A stretch of 64,000 nucleotides of DNA, taken from the NCBI GenBank assembly GCA_018881555.1, contig JACAXG010000065.1, forward strand, positions 1,892,863-1,956,862, read 5' to 3'. Below, in pieces: positions 12,896 through 26,577 of this stretch. Source of the stretch: Amblyornis subalaris. Taxonomy: Eukaryota; Chordata; Aves; Passeriformes; Ptilonorhynchidae. Numbering within the stretch: the first letter of the stretch is position 1; each line of letters begins with the position of its first letter. The notes under the pieces are model-generated. The model did no database searches, had not been told where the DNA came from, and worked only from the letters and a program-made list of their open reading frames with translations. The translations under genes were made by a program, and so were the position numbers.

Positions 12896-15800
12896 TTTGT
12901 TTCAATGTTTAAGTGCTGCATATTCACTTTTAATATTTAAAAATGGTTACAGCAAACTTATTTGTAAAAGCCTATTGAACTGTGTGCATATGTGTGCATG
13001 TGAAAAGAAGTCAGTGTGTAAGGAAACAATATTTTCTCACAATTCACCTAACACTAGTACTTTAGCAGTTTCAAAAAAACCTTATTCTAAAATATAATTT
13101 TATCAGAGTTGTGTATCTAAAACTCCTGTTTGTTGTCATATCTTGAAATTCAAGATCTACTCGAATTCTATGGCTGATTGATATCTTTGGTTAAGGCATT
13201 TCCTTATTCCACAGTTTTACACTAACCCGATTAATACGACAGGTCCAGAAGGCAGTGTCAGTTTAGGTTTCCTTTATAGTTTAACATCATCAAAATATTT
13301 CCATAAATATGAAATAACACATAAATAGGTTAAACATGGGTTTAGTTTTATCTCCTCACTATTCTGCAATTCATATAAACATGATTTGTAAAAAATACAT
13401 GCAAAAGATATGTGCTATTAAACACAGACACAAAGCCTCACTTTTCTCCAGCTGGGTTTAACATATATGTCTATAACTCTATATTTCACCATTGAGCACA
13501 ACAGTGTATTTTCAGAAAAGATACTTAGCATCTCATCAGCATTTTATGTAACGTTTTATATATACCTAATTCACAGAAGAATGGTTTTCAGAAGACACAA
13601 CGTTCTATATTTCAAGAACTTAATACTTATTTTACCACCTTAAACAAATATTTCTTGCAGTGATGGAAAAAAATAATTACCATTTTAGACATGTCAACAT
13701 TTACCTGTTGCTCTCTGAAATACTGCATGGTGACGAAATGCTTAGTTACTTAGTCTAGCTGTGAATTGAGCAACTATTTATATAAACATTCTTTACATTT
13801 TCATCTGCAGGTGTTTCAATTTGTTTTCTAAATACTAATTAAAAAATTAACGTAAAATCCAAAACATGTGATGCGCACATACGTGTGTTTAGGGCTTTTT
13901 CCCCCATTTTTTGGGAGAGAGGTAACAACTCTATTGAGACTGTATTTTATGAAGGACTTTAATGAGATTTCTGACTATATTTTTTAACCAAGAATGTCAA
14001 ATAAGCTTCAAAAGCAAAAGTAAACTGTAATGCAAGTGACACATACTAAAAATAACCCTATAAATCTGTTCATTCTGTTTAGATAGTCTCCTGAGTTGTA
14101 AAATGTGAGACTGCTTAGCTTTATTAGATGTTATGGAGAAAACTAATTTTGGGGAAGTAAGCCACTGATAGTGTTATACTGTTCTAGTGCATTACAGTGA
14201 AGCCATCTATTTTCTAATCTTCTGTAGTATCTTACTAATAATTAGGCAAAACCTTTTTCAGGAAATTCTTTAGAGCCATAAACATACAAACTCCTAATAA
14301 AAAGGATATAGATAATTTTATCTTTTAAACTAAGGCTGTGAACAAGCTATGTTTTGCTAAAACAAAGCTACACAACATCTCAAAGAAAAATTTACAATCC
14401 GTTTTAGCCTGTCAAAGCAGTTCCAGTGTTTCCTACAAACAGCAGCAATATCTTAATATAAGTCTGCTTACTTAAGGATTACTTTAAAAAATGAAGACAA
14501 AACTTTGTGAGAACACAAACCGTAGAAGCTTTACACTTCAGTTGAAGATATTACTGTTTGAAAAAAATTAAATCAAAGAAGGAATTTGGAAAGCTGCACC
14601 ACATCATATGAAAAAGTGCAAATAAAGGCAAACCGATTTTAAGCCTTCTTGTATAATCTGAGAGCTTTAACATCTTTTCTTTCTACATCTGAAAAATGAT
14701 ATTAAGCAGAATGTTAACATTGGTTGCATTTTTTTGTGTTTGTGCCCAAAGCGACAGCACTCCAGGGCTTTGTTTTGGGATATCTTAATTAAACCTAAGG
14801 ATGGATAAACAGATCTACACAGAATTGCAATATGACTACTGAAGACAGACAAGGCTTACCCAGCACCAACCCTTCTAGTCTTTTCAAAAATATAAATTGT
14901 AAAAATTGTCATACCATGTTCCTTCTTATTTTTAAACCAAGGCATACAGCATACAATGAACCATTTTAAGAAAATATGATGGCTGAAGGGTTTCTGCCTT
15001 TGCTCCAGTTCAAGATAAAAGTGTNAAACAGCAGTTTTAGTGTGATAGTTATTATAACCACAATCTCTAGTAGACAGTGCCAAGAAGTCATTAATGCAAT
15101 ATATATCTCTTTGATTCCTGAAATGCCCAGTTAATGGGCCAAATTTCACGATACCTTGTACTTGCAGTGCTGTCATTTTTTATAGCTATCAACTAAAAAT
15201 GGCAGATATTAAACAGGCATTTCTTGTACTGACCTCTATTTTGTTAATCTTATAGAAAGTTAAAAAAAAAGCTAAAAAACCAACAGCTTAAAAGGGTTCT
15301 CATTCTTTTAATTTTGAATGTATGTGTCTGTGTATGTGTGTGCNTCTACAATTTTTGAAAATAAAAAAGTAGGTTTTTGCACCTTCTTTCAAAATGTAAT
15401 TGTTTACACTAAATGAATCCTCAATTAACTTGTTCAGATTTTCCAAATCTGGGGAAGATCTTAATTCCTAAGTTAAATGTGACTAATCAGTAAAAAATTA
15501 TATGTAACTGTCTGTATTATCCAGTCTTTTTCTACATATATATACATACATAAATTCAGATAAAGAAATATTCTAGTATTTAGTGTGAAATGAAATCTAA
15601 TATCAGCATGGCAAAACTAATCACTGAAGACCATAACAGCAGCAACCATAGTAGTTTGCTTATGGTTGCATACAAAATGAAAAAAAAAAACCAACAAAAA
15701 CCAAGCATATCCAAATCAAAAACGAGATGAAATTGAGAAAATGTATATGACTCTTACTGTGAAGAAAGAAAATGTACACAAATACACCCACAAGAAAGAA

Positions 15801-17817
15801 CAGGCAACTATGCACTTAAGAAAGAGAAAGCTATCAAATGTGTACATCTATACAAAACATATGGAAAAGAAGTCCATTTTCAACAGAAATCAGTTGCGAT
15901 AGCTACTAATGTGGAACTTCTCTGTAATATATTAATATTTTATGTAAAAGTGACACTGTGGTGTATACTAAATTTGCTAACACTCTAATGGAAATGCAGT
16001 GTGAGTTTAAAGGGAAGAAAATAAAAAGAATAGCTAGAATGCATGCTCACCCTAAGACTACTGACAATAATTCTCTAACCTCTCACAAATTACATTTTAG
16101 CTACTGTAGGGTATGTATAGGCTCGTCACAACTAATAACATTTTTCTTTCATCAGGTTTGTGTTAACATTCTGCAAATCTGAAATGTTTACTCTAACAAA
16201 GTAATGCATTATATAGATAGCATATGGTTGCTGGCTTTGTTTATATCATTTTTAAATATCTGAAAGGACCGGTTGGGCTAAAGAGCAATGTTATTGCTTC
16301 CACAGTCAGTTGATGGGTTGTTTAATAGTATTTTAAATGTTTGTTAATGATAGTCTCAAGGAAACAGAAAAGCACAGAAGCAATGCAGAATGGCAATACC
16401 ACAATAGTTACAAGGATTAAAATGCCACTAGGGGACAGTAGAAAGTCACAAAATGAGGTTCTGCTGAAGAAACCAGAACAAAAGGCCTTTCTTTGTCAAA
16501 AAAGAAATCACAAATATGCATTTCTAAACAAAAATCATTTCACATGTGAGGGTTTTAAAATTCTGCATTAAATAGCAAAGCAGAAACTGGGAGACACTTG
16601 CATGAATCTATTTTTAGGTCTTTTATATTTATATCCAGGTATTTTAAAATATGCTACACTTTCCCATTAACAAGAATAAATTCATGTGTGAAAGAATTTA
16701 TTTGCAGCACTTTTACAGTACTGTGGTGTTTTTAAACTCCAAAAGGTATTCACCATTACACATTAATGAAAACATACAAATAGACCTTTATAATACTGGT
16801 AGTTTACCTGGCAAAAAAATGATTAGATAATGTATGATATTGTGAGATTTATGAAGCAGTAGAAATAAATGTCTGGAATTTAAGGACTTTAGAAAATTAT
16901 TAGGAAAGATCTGCTCTGTTATGGCCTATGTATGGGCACACACCCTTCACTTAAGAGCAAAGCAATGCCCTTTGAAAACTCATTCTAGATTCCAGTCTTC
17001 ATCGGCTGAATCCCTGCAAAGTAAAGCCAAGTACAACATTACCTTTTCAGGGGGAAAAAAAGGTATCAAGATACTAATTATACATTATTTTTCTTCATTT
17101 AGATCAGCCATGGACTCCAAATTATATCTCACGGATTAGAAAATTTGGTTCAGATACGTGTAGTTACAGAATTTTCACAGCTTGTATGAAAACATTCAAA
17201 GGTAATAACATCAGAGGAATCTGTGGCGCTGATAGGTCCTTCAGCTCACATGAGTACAGGAAATAAATGTCTATTTCAAAAGTACTTCAAAATCTTTCCT
17301 TTCCAAAGCAATGCATTTCAACCTGGAAATTATCTAGGTACTGGGAGCATCTAATCCTCAGCCATGTATTTCACAATACATAGAAGATTATCCATCGGCT
17401 ATGGAATATATTATGAATTAATTTTTGTTTCCCTTGCTTGCAAAAACACACAAAGAGTTTGCAATTGCTGAAAGATATTCCCATTTCAGAGTACTAAAAC
17501 ACAGATTTAAAAGAGCAATGCAATTTTCTCCTCACAGCCTTGTAACTGCAGTCATCTCATAGCAGCATCATGAGCTTGAGCACATAACAGACCTCAGACA
17601 ATAATATAATTAAGCATTTGTTTGAAAATAGTAAATCTAAGAAGTGTTGTTCTATCATAAGGGATGGGACTGTTTTCAAATGGAAAACTTAACTGACATA
17701 TCTTTATGCATGTGCAAGAGAGAGTGGGAAAGTCTAATGAAGCAATGTAGGTGGAACAAATACATAGGACAGGTAGACAAACACCCTGTGCTAGAAAAGA
17801 CAACTCTTGTACTGTAA

Positions 17818-17966
17818 CACTGAAAGGGGAAAGAGATAGAGAGAAGGGGGGGTGTGCAGAAATGGAGGAGAAGATGAAAGGGAGAGCATTGGGTGAGAAA
17901 GGAGGGGAGGAGACAGGGAAGGCAGAAGGGAGAGAGGGAGAGAGGAGAGAGAAAAAAAAGAGAATC
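17818..17966 (+). repeat. Polypurine (GA-rich) low-complexity tract
   Basis: About 150 bases almost entirely A and G on the + strand, with only scattered pyrimidines; units such as GAGAGAGGGAGAGAGGAGAGAG are near the right end. Open frames across it on both strands (Arg/Glu/Lys-rich or Ser/Pro/Phe-rich) are products of the composition. Confidence 0.85.
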
Positions 17967-20900
17967 ATCTAAATTAACTCTAAATGTCTAACAATTTGTA
18001 TCAGACACCATAAGCACAGAGAAGACAAAAATTTCAACATATGCTAAAATTCATAGGTCAACAGTGTAGACAATGGACAGTCTAGAACTACAAGCCCATT
18101 TTTCAGGCAATACTGTAAAAATTTTTTAATTGGTGTTGCACTTCAATAACTGGTGTAATGAAACAACCCTCAAGGTGAGTACACATACCACGTGACCGAA
18201 AAACAAGATACTGCCTTAATCTGTGATGTTTCTGGAATGTTTCATGTGCGATGGGATGTTTTTCTTTTGAAAATTTGAGAAAATGTTTTGAATTACCTGG
18301 GTGACAGATGATTTAAAATTAGGCAGGGATGCTTTCACTTGTATGAATGCAAGAGGAGTCATTATTATGTCCTTGGAAACTCAGCTAAGATGTTTACTCT
18401 CAGGAAAAAAATGTATTTGGAGGTCAAAAGGACTTCTAGGAAATGACCCAGGCAAAACACTTCAGCTAACAGTGGACTTCTTCAAGCACTTCCTCAAACT
18501 CACCGAACTGTTGCATACCACAACAAAAATACTCTTCAGTGATTTGCTGAATGGCATAAACTTATGATGCATTTTCAAATTGTAATTGAGCACATTTTTT
18601 ACTAAATTAAAACTCAAATCCTAAAAGTTAAAATGTGCTCAGAAGCAACTGATGTCACTTAAATTAGTCACTAAATATATAAACAACAATAAATAGAATA
18701 AAGTCTGAAACTACAAGTCACTCAACAGCAAATGACACCGAAGTTCTTACAGTTTCGTGTTGAAGGTCTCAGAATTTTAGGGACACTACAGAAGTGATAC
18801 CTTATCAGTACAAAAGTTCAAAGTACTAGTATCTGGTAAAAGGAATTTGTATGCAGGGAGTGAAATCATTAATTCAGGCTTAGTAAATATTTTTATACTT
18901 GATTTATTTTTAAAAAAAAGTTAGATTCAGAGATGTTTCAGAATACCGATGGTTGGATCCTTCTATAACCATATCTTTGTGCCTTTACTCCATTTTCAGG
19001 ATTTTTTTCACTATATTGGTTGGACTTCACATCTTTAAGCAGTAGATGATTTATGCTCACTTTTCCCTTAGCTTCCCACAGCCACTTTTTTCAAATGCCT
19101 TACTGAGTATTTCTTTCAATTGTCTCTCAAGCAAGACCATTCTGCTGCAATACTTCCTTCCTGCTGTTCTCAAAACCCATCCTCACACTGCTTCGTCCCT
19201 TTCCTCTGTTCCCACCCCAAGATTCTCAGTGAATTGCTCTTTTTACTTTCAATGTCATGTCTCTCTGATGTAAATTCTTTCCGTGCTCTTCATCACTTGA
19301 TTTTTTTTTTGTTCTTTCATAACCTGAGAAAATCACATAATAACATAACAACTTGTGATTTGGTATTCCCCTACAGGTCAAATTTAGGTTTTCTTACATC
19401 AGGATACACATTTGTAACAATCAAGAATCTTGTGCTTTGATGTGTTCAATTGTAAGCTAATTCTCTCAGAAGGATTATTCCCTTACACATTCATTTAACT
19501 GTAAGCTGTAGTTCCTTTTAACTGAGCTCAGTATAGTTTGTGAAAAATAAAGGTCTATTCCTGTAAGAGGCATGTTAAATGAGATGCTGTTGCCTGTCTT
19601 TGTATATGAAAGAAACAAATTAATTTTCACATAACTACAAAAGGACATTGTTTGCAAAAATATTTTGAAAACAGTGGCAATATCAGATGTTATATAGAAA
19701 CCAATGTCCTGTAACAAATTAAGGAACCTAAGATACTCTTTCTTTTTTAAAAATCTTTGTTAGTATTTTATTTCAGGCAAATATATTTTTGAGATAATAA
19801 CTTGTTTCTCTGCACTAAATACAGAAAGCATTCTAGACAAAAATAGTGTAATCATGCTAAAACTTAAATCTACTGATCTTCCATTTAATTCTTGGTACAC
19901 GGAAAAGAGTGGATAGTTCTGATACAGCACCTGATTGATATTTCCAGGGTGTGAAAACCTCCACCACGAGATTAGGCTGATATTGCATATTCAAACACAT
20001 GCAATGATATATTTGTCATTGCTATTGACCTTTATCTCTCCAGTTTCCTGACAACCTTCTACAGTTATTGACATTACAAATACCAGCGACAACGTGCAGG
20101 GCAAAGTATAACCTTTCATTTACCTTCATGTCCCTCAAATGACTCACGTAGGTAGTTTCAACAAAAGCTGCAAACAATGATACTGTTGATTTTTTTTTCT
20201 TAACTTGCTAAAATGTTTTCCATTTTCCTCTTGTTCTCTGAAAATCATGCCAATAACTCACTACAAAGGAAACGATTTCAAATGAATACAGGTAATTAGA
20301 AGTGTCAAGAAATCAGCAGAGTAGGGTGTCTGCCATCATTTCTGTGGAAAGAGTGCCAGATTCCCTTTCAAAAAGGTCTTTGTCATTTTTTAATAGAAGG
20401 TAATTAATGTAGACTACAGTAAAGTGTACAGGATCCCAGTCACTTGTCTTTCTTTTCTTAGAAATAGGACCATAAAGATGTTTTGATTTCTAGAAACAAT
20501 CTTCTGAGGTTATTTAAAAATGACTTTTAATTACAAGCATAGTCTTTTCAGTACATTCATTATTTTAAAAGCAAGAAGAGGAAGAATTTGTAAAAGGCAC
20601 ATTTAGAAGGGTGAAAAGAAAAAAAGTTTTCCTTTAAAAATTCCAGAGCTAAGTAGTTTGTTTAGAAAGTGACAGGATGATTTCACGTCACTAATAGCAT
20701 CCACCGAGGAGAAGGCTAAAACCAGATCCGAACATGGAAATCTATCCACTAGTAGCTCAACATTCAGCTATCCAAATACAGAAAGGTGAAATGACAATGC
20801 TTTTGCAATGAAAATTACAGATATTCAGTTTGCAACATTACATACTAGTGGTAACAAAAACAATTATTTCATCATTTTGATAACCATACCTCTGACAGAC

Positions 20901-20995
20901 AAATGCAAATCATCTTAGACCTGTACAAAATTTAAGATTTCAAAGAAAATTGTGCACTTTATAGAAAACTATTTATTCTGAAATCTGGAAAAAAA

Positions 20996-21597
20996 TCATA
21001 GAATCATGGAATATGCTGAGTTGAAAGGGACCCAGAGGGATCATCAAGTCCAACTCCTGGCCCTGCACAGCACAGCCTTAAGAGTCACCCCATGTGCCTG
21101 AGAGCATTGTCCAAACACTTCTTGAACTCTGTCAGGCTGGTGCTGTGACCACTTCCCTGGGAAGCCTCTTCCAGTGCCCAGCCATCCTCTGGGTGAACAA
21201 CCTTTTCCTGATATCCAACCTAAACTTCCCCTGACACATCTTCACGTTGTTCTCTTGGGTCCTGTCACTGGTCATCACAGAGATCACGAGGAGGCTGTAG
21301 ACTGCAATGAGGTTTCCCCTCAGTGTCCTCCAGGCTGAACAGATGAAGTGACCTCAGCTGCTCCTTCAATGGCTTCTTCTCAAGGCCCTTCAGCATCTTC
21401 TTAGCCCTCCTTTGGATGCTTTCTAAGAGCTTGATATCCTTCTTCTCCTGTGGCATCCAAAACTGTACATGAGACTTGAGGTGAAGCTGCACCAGCGCAG
21501 ACCAGAGCAGGATAATCATATCCTTTGATCAGCTGGCAATGCTGTGTCTGCTGCTTCCCAGGATATGGCTGGCTCCTGGCTGCCAGGGAACACTGTG
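20996..21597 (-). mobile_element. CR1 LINE, 3'-terminal 0.6 kb
   Basis: On the minus strand the copy ends with the CR1 tail; on the + strand its left end reads ATCATAGAATCATGGAAT followed by GATCATCAAGTCCAACTCC. The segment includes the C-terminus of CR1 ORF2 plus the 3' UTR. It is the freshest-looking CR1 here, though still 5'-truncated near 21,597. Insertion is in the same orientation as the copy at 27,996. Confidence 0.93.
21265..21519 (-). pseudogene. CR1 ORF2 C-terminal fragment
   Basis: An 84-codon open frame reading LVQLHLKSHVQFWMPQEKKD...LLESIQRRAKKMLKGLE, then LRSLHLFSLEDTEGK. This matches the familiar C-terminal end of CR1 reverse-transcriptase ORF2 (LVRPHLEYCVQFWAPQ..., LRELGLFSLEKRR). 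The frame starts inside the protein and lacks the endonuclease and reverse-transcriptase cores, so it is not functional. Confidence 0.88.
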
Positions 21598-21984
21598 TTT
21601 TAAAAAATGTGCACAGTAAAACAGAAAGTCAAATAATTAAGTCAATACTGCACTGCACTGAGATCAGTAACTTTCCTTCATGAGGAGTTAAAGGTTCATG
21701 ACGAAACAACTCACCCTAATAAAAAGTATCTAACAACACATCTAATCAACTGCTTAATTCTAGTATGCTACTAATATGAACAGATGTTCTTTGCTGCCAT
21801 AAAATTATCCAGAACTTTTCCAATTCCAATATTTTCCTTATTTCTTTTCATGTTTTCTATGATATATCTGCCCTTCCTGATCCTTGATAACACAGAGAAA
21901 TAACCATTGAATTAAGAGAATAAAATATTTTCTCTCTGTTATGTTTCATTACGATGGACATCTAGAGGGCCTCAAATTTATATT

Positions 21985-22014
21985 TGTATTGATACAATGA
22001 GGTATATCAATACA
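21985..22014. repeat. Perfect inverted repeat, 10-bp arms
   Basis: TGTATTGATA (21,985-21,994) and its exact reverse complement TATCAATACA (22,005-22,014) flank a 10-base loop. Could fold as a small hairpin; no gene or terminator context. Confidence 0.8.
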
Positions 22015-23559
22015 GAAATTTTATTTTAGACAAAAGACCAAGTGTACTGNATGTGATTAAGCATTTTGAAATACAGACATCAAAACTTTTTTGATAATGA
22101 AAAAAGGTCTCAAAAATCTGGGAGACTGGTAACAAAGCATAATGTATGTAAGAAAGAATATTACAAATTTTAACTTTGCATTTCCATCTGTATGTTCAGT
22201 AATAGAAGAAATTTATAATAACATTTACTAACACTATTTATTTGTGTTACAATGAGGTCATCCATTTGGATTTTAAGGCAAATAGACATCTAAAAGGAAG
22301 ACGCTGACAACCTTCTGATTTATGTAAATCAAGCCTAACACATTTCATAGTCTGCATGTCACTGCCAACAGGAATTAAAAAGTAGTAACAAACATAAACA
22401 GCTCTCTGCTTCATGGTTCAGAAAATAGTTGATAGATCTTAGGGCAGAAATTTCCAAAGTCTCCAGTTCACCTCTTTTCTTCTGGATCTGCAAGCGATAT
22501 TTCCTACTGCAAATGCAGTTTCACAACTGTAAGCACTTTCTCATTGGAAATTGTTTGTGCTGTATGCTAAACTCAATGGAAAGACTTTCACAAATTCCAA
22601 TGGGCATTATATTATTTTCCACAGTAATAAAATCCAGAAAAGGTGCTACAGGAAATCATAGAGGTTTGTTGCCCACTCTATAGCTCTGAAGAATAAGAGT
22701 TGGAGAACCACGTTCTTCATCAGGCTTAATCTGTGTTTTTAAACTCTCTTGAGCAAGAGTGTCAAAGGTTGGAAAAAGTAGACCCATCAATGTATTTTAA
22801 CATTAAGAGGGAGTTCAACCTTTGATCTTGGGACAAATCTGGCAAAGCAGCAAGAGTACTATTTCAGATCAATGTGTTGCAGAGAACTGTACTTGAATAT
22901 TAAATTTAATTTATAAAAATATACTGTAAAAAAAGGCTGATAGAAATTGAGGCAAAACAGTTGAAGTCCATAAATAAGAAAAGGGTTTTGTCCTAGGAAG
23001 ACATGAAATTAAGTAGAATATTGTCAGGCAATACTTCTGACAATTTAAAATTCTTGTATTCCTATTTTATTTCTCAAAATAGGTAAAAAATTGAAGTTAG
23101 CTTATTCCTGGGCTAAACTCAATAACATGGCAAAATTATCTTAGAAAATATAGTAAAAAGCAACTATTCATCTATTACATAAATCTATGGATATCACATA
23201 ATTTCTTAAAAGCATCAAAATAAACAGGCAGCCTAGCAAGTTCTCTCTTACAGTCATAGCTTTGCAATGAGCTAGTGGCATAAAGTAATCCTAAACACAG
23301 CACAGCCATCACAGGTGTTAACAGAAATCAATCAGTAATGGCCTGGTGTGTAAATCTAGAACACTCCTCTAACACTTCTAAAATCGGGTCACTATTTTGA
23401 AATATCCTAAATGTGTGATCTAACACTAAGCAATTGCTTCTCCTGAGCAATTGTCGCAAGTTCTCTGTGCTTGAACTATCCCACTGTGTGTAAGACAGCA
23501 GCTCTCTGAATGTAATGCATTAATAATAGTATTAAAAGACTTCAAAATTGGACATAGCT

Positions 23560-23740
23560 GGACACGAGTGTTGGAAACTGGTACTTCAGGGAATGGGAAT
23601 CACCACGGGCTACGTAACAGGTAGCAGTGGTATCTAGACAGAAATTCAGAGTTATGTTTCTGACACGTCAGGTGAACATCTCGATCCTGAACTCTTTGAT
23701 CTGTCTGCTGGACTAATTAGAAATCAAATAGCACACAGAG
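23560..23740. promoter_or_regulatory. Candidate conserved non-coding element (weak)
   Basis: A more complex patch with several CpGs (GGACACGAG, CACCACGGGC, GCTACGTAAC, ATCTCGATCC), the inverted half-sites CTGACACGTCAG near 23,660 and GGACTAATTAGAA near 23,710. It differs from its AT-rich flanks. No coding signal. Confidence 0.25.
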
Positions 23741-24529
23741 CAGTAAAAAAAAAGCTATCCCATTCATGTCACTAGCTGCAAAGTTCAGCTTGCCACATTT
23801 GGGAAATGGCTGACACTGATTAAAGACTCAGATTTAAACAGACAGCAGGGAAACACAAAACCCTGGTCAACAGGCGACTGAATATTTAAAGGCCTCTATT
23901 AGTTCAGTAGAAAATTCTGCCCTGGGCTTAAAAAAAATTAATCTGTCATAAATTACATTACAGTGGATATGTTTGAGAAAAGGTTTCCACTGAATTCCAT
24001 TTCTGTTCCAGTAGGTTGTTTTGGTTTACAAAAATACATTTAGTCCAAGTGAAAAAAAAAGAAAAGAACACAACAAAAAGTCATGAAAGTCAAAACTAGC
24101 TCCATTCGTATTATTCTACTTGTCTCTGTGTGTAATGAAAACAGTAACTGGAGCTGGGCTGAAATTTATACAGACACAATACGCTCTGCACCTATTGACA
24201 TTCACTCATATTCTTGTCCACTCCTTACTTGTAGCAGAGGATACAAAAAATTTTTATTTGAATTGGGCACATTTTAATATAAGAAAACAATCTCATTTTG
24301 AAAATATGTATGTAATATGAGTGAAATTTTCATAATTATGGCAAAGTGCATGAATTTTTGCACTTCTTTAGCTTGCTAAGCTAAATATTTCGAAGAACTC
24401 CCATATAAATGTATATGGAATATGTACAACAAAGTTATATGTAATCAATTATGTGGAATAATATACTAGAACTTATACTTTCAGTAGGTTCTTTTCTCCC
24501 CTTAATAGATTTCATTAATTACTAGCAAA

Positions 24530-24740
24530 GATACAAGTGGTCTCCATCTTGCACAGAGAAATAAATTGGACATAGCTGGAATTGTTCGCTGAGCATGGCA
24601 TTTCTGTTTTCAATTATAGTACTGCACCTGATAGAAAGGGAAAGGCCTGTATTTTATGATAAAAAATAAACGCAGTGAACATTTAGCTATGATGATTTCC
24701 CTGCCAAGTTAAAGAGCCTCATTCATGTGCAAAAATCAGT
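24530..24740. promoter_or_regulatory. Candidate conserved non-coding element (weak)
   Basis: The segment includes GAATTGTTCGCTGAGC, TTTCAATTATAG, ATAAACGCAGTG and GCTATGATGATTTCC, giving a balanced composition and no repeats. Regulatory role is inference from texture. Confidence 0.22.
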
Positions 24741-26541
24741 GAGTTTTTTAATGATTCGTTTTTCTTTCACAAAAAAAAAATTGGGCTTTTTCATGAAATT
24801 TATATCAATATTTTACAGCTCAAGCATATCAAAACAACATCAATGTTTTGAACCTGCTTGACACAAAGAGTTGCTGGTCACAAGGATGTGAGTGTCCTTT
24901 GCACTGTTTACACTAATGCATCCCAGTGCCACAGTTACTTGTTGAAGGACGTGAAACAGGAAGCTGTTTTAAATTAGTCTTGGCTGTTGCCTCAAAACTT
25001 TTCCTAATTTGCTTGCAACAGAAGTACAGCTTTCATTGTAACAGAGTTCAGAACAGTAGNAAATATTGTCTGTTTCTTCTTGTGTGTAAGTGTGCATATG
25101 CATGTAGGCATGTCATTACCATGTTGGTGGAAAAAAACAGCAATATTAACAGCAATAAGGAGATATAGCTTGGTAGTGGTTATCCTATTTTCCCTTCGTG
25201 TAAGGTACAGGAGCACTTGGAATCCCAATATAGTTGAAAAACACCCTACAACCTATTGCATTTCCATTTTTATCTAGCCAGTATTCTGAAGACAAGAGAA
25301 GGAAATAATCCTTGAAGTGGCCAACAAGTTCTGTAGATTCATCTCATTTAGGACAATATGGAACGATTCAAGCATTTTTACTCATTCAGAGAGGACATCT
25401 CTTTTTTGAAATTTACATTAAACTATGTGTGTATTGTCCACTGTAGTAACAAGAAACAACACGTAATCATAAGATAATTAGTAATATATAGCATGTAATA
25501 ATAAGATATATATCTAATAAAAGAATAAAATCTAAACCTAAGTATAAACAACAATAAATAACACCTAACACATAAGTTAATGTCTTAAAATGGATTCTGA
25601 AAAGGAGTTAATGAAACTGTGGTAGCAATTTCAGCTGCTGAGGTACCGAACTAATTCAATGTGAATACAAAACTATGTCAAAAGCATCTTCCCACTTAGA
25701 TCAGCAACAAAACTGGCCCCCGCTACAATACTCTAAACAGTATCAATCATTATCTTGTTCCAGAAAATGCAGGTAAAAGTATTACCACTTAGTATCACCA
25801 AGAATTTTTAGTTTTCCTAGCTATTGTACTTATTTCAAATTTAATAACTAATTTTGCAACTACCCCTTGCTATAGCTTTCACATTTCCTCAAGCCACTGA
25901 TGTGTAAATGTCTGGGAGGAGATACAAAATCCTGAACTAGGTAAGACTAGTGATATGAACTCTGAGTTTACAATTAGCAGCAGAACAAGATTTATAACAG
26001 CACCAGGCTATCTGAATCAGTGTGGAATCTAGGAAGATCTTACTAGTGGTCTCAGCTTCTTCATGTGTAATAAGGAATTACTTCTCCCATTTACCTCAAA
26101 CTGTGATAGAATTAATCACATGATTAAAGAAGGTCTGTGAATTGGCTTGTACATGTAAGTTCTCAGGATCTTTAAGCAGGAAATGGCAGGATTGACTTCT
26201 TTCAGGTTTACATTTTTGCTTTTATGGACTGGCATCTAAAAATATTTTGGGGTTTATAAATAGAATAAATTCAAGCCCCACTTCCATATACCACTTTAAC
26301 ATACCTAGAAATACTCAAAATTAAACTAGACTTCTCAATGGTATTCCAATTTGATTATGTTTTACTCAGGATCTATCCTCACAGTTTTGCTCAGAATGAA
26401 AAATGAAGAGGGTTCTTTACAGCTGGATAACTGAAATACGGTGATACAGTCCAAAGCAATAGAATTACCAAAGGAAAAAAATAGTATTGTTAAGTAACAG
26501 TAAAGTGAACTCCTGATTTAGCTGCATTTTCGCCTCACATC

Positions 26542-26577
26542 CAAATGCTAAACTTACGCTAAATGCTAAACTTATCC
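26542..26577. repeat. Short tandem duplication
   Basis: The word AAATGCTAAACTTA occurs twice in succession, starting about 26,543 and 26,561, with a spacing of 18 bases. Two copies only. Confidence 0.7.

Larger units (their letters stand above)
9717..20995. other. Gene-desert non-coding stretch
   Basis: This 11.3-kb AT-rich stretch has no recognisable exon, RNA gene or clear transposon. It contains two conserved-element candidates (10,440-11,070 and 12,480-12,895) and a polypurine tract (17,818-17,966). A C/T-rich segment near 19,050-19,300 departs from the A-richness of the rest of the upstream region. Confidence 0.55.
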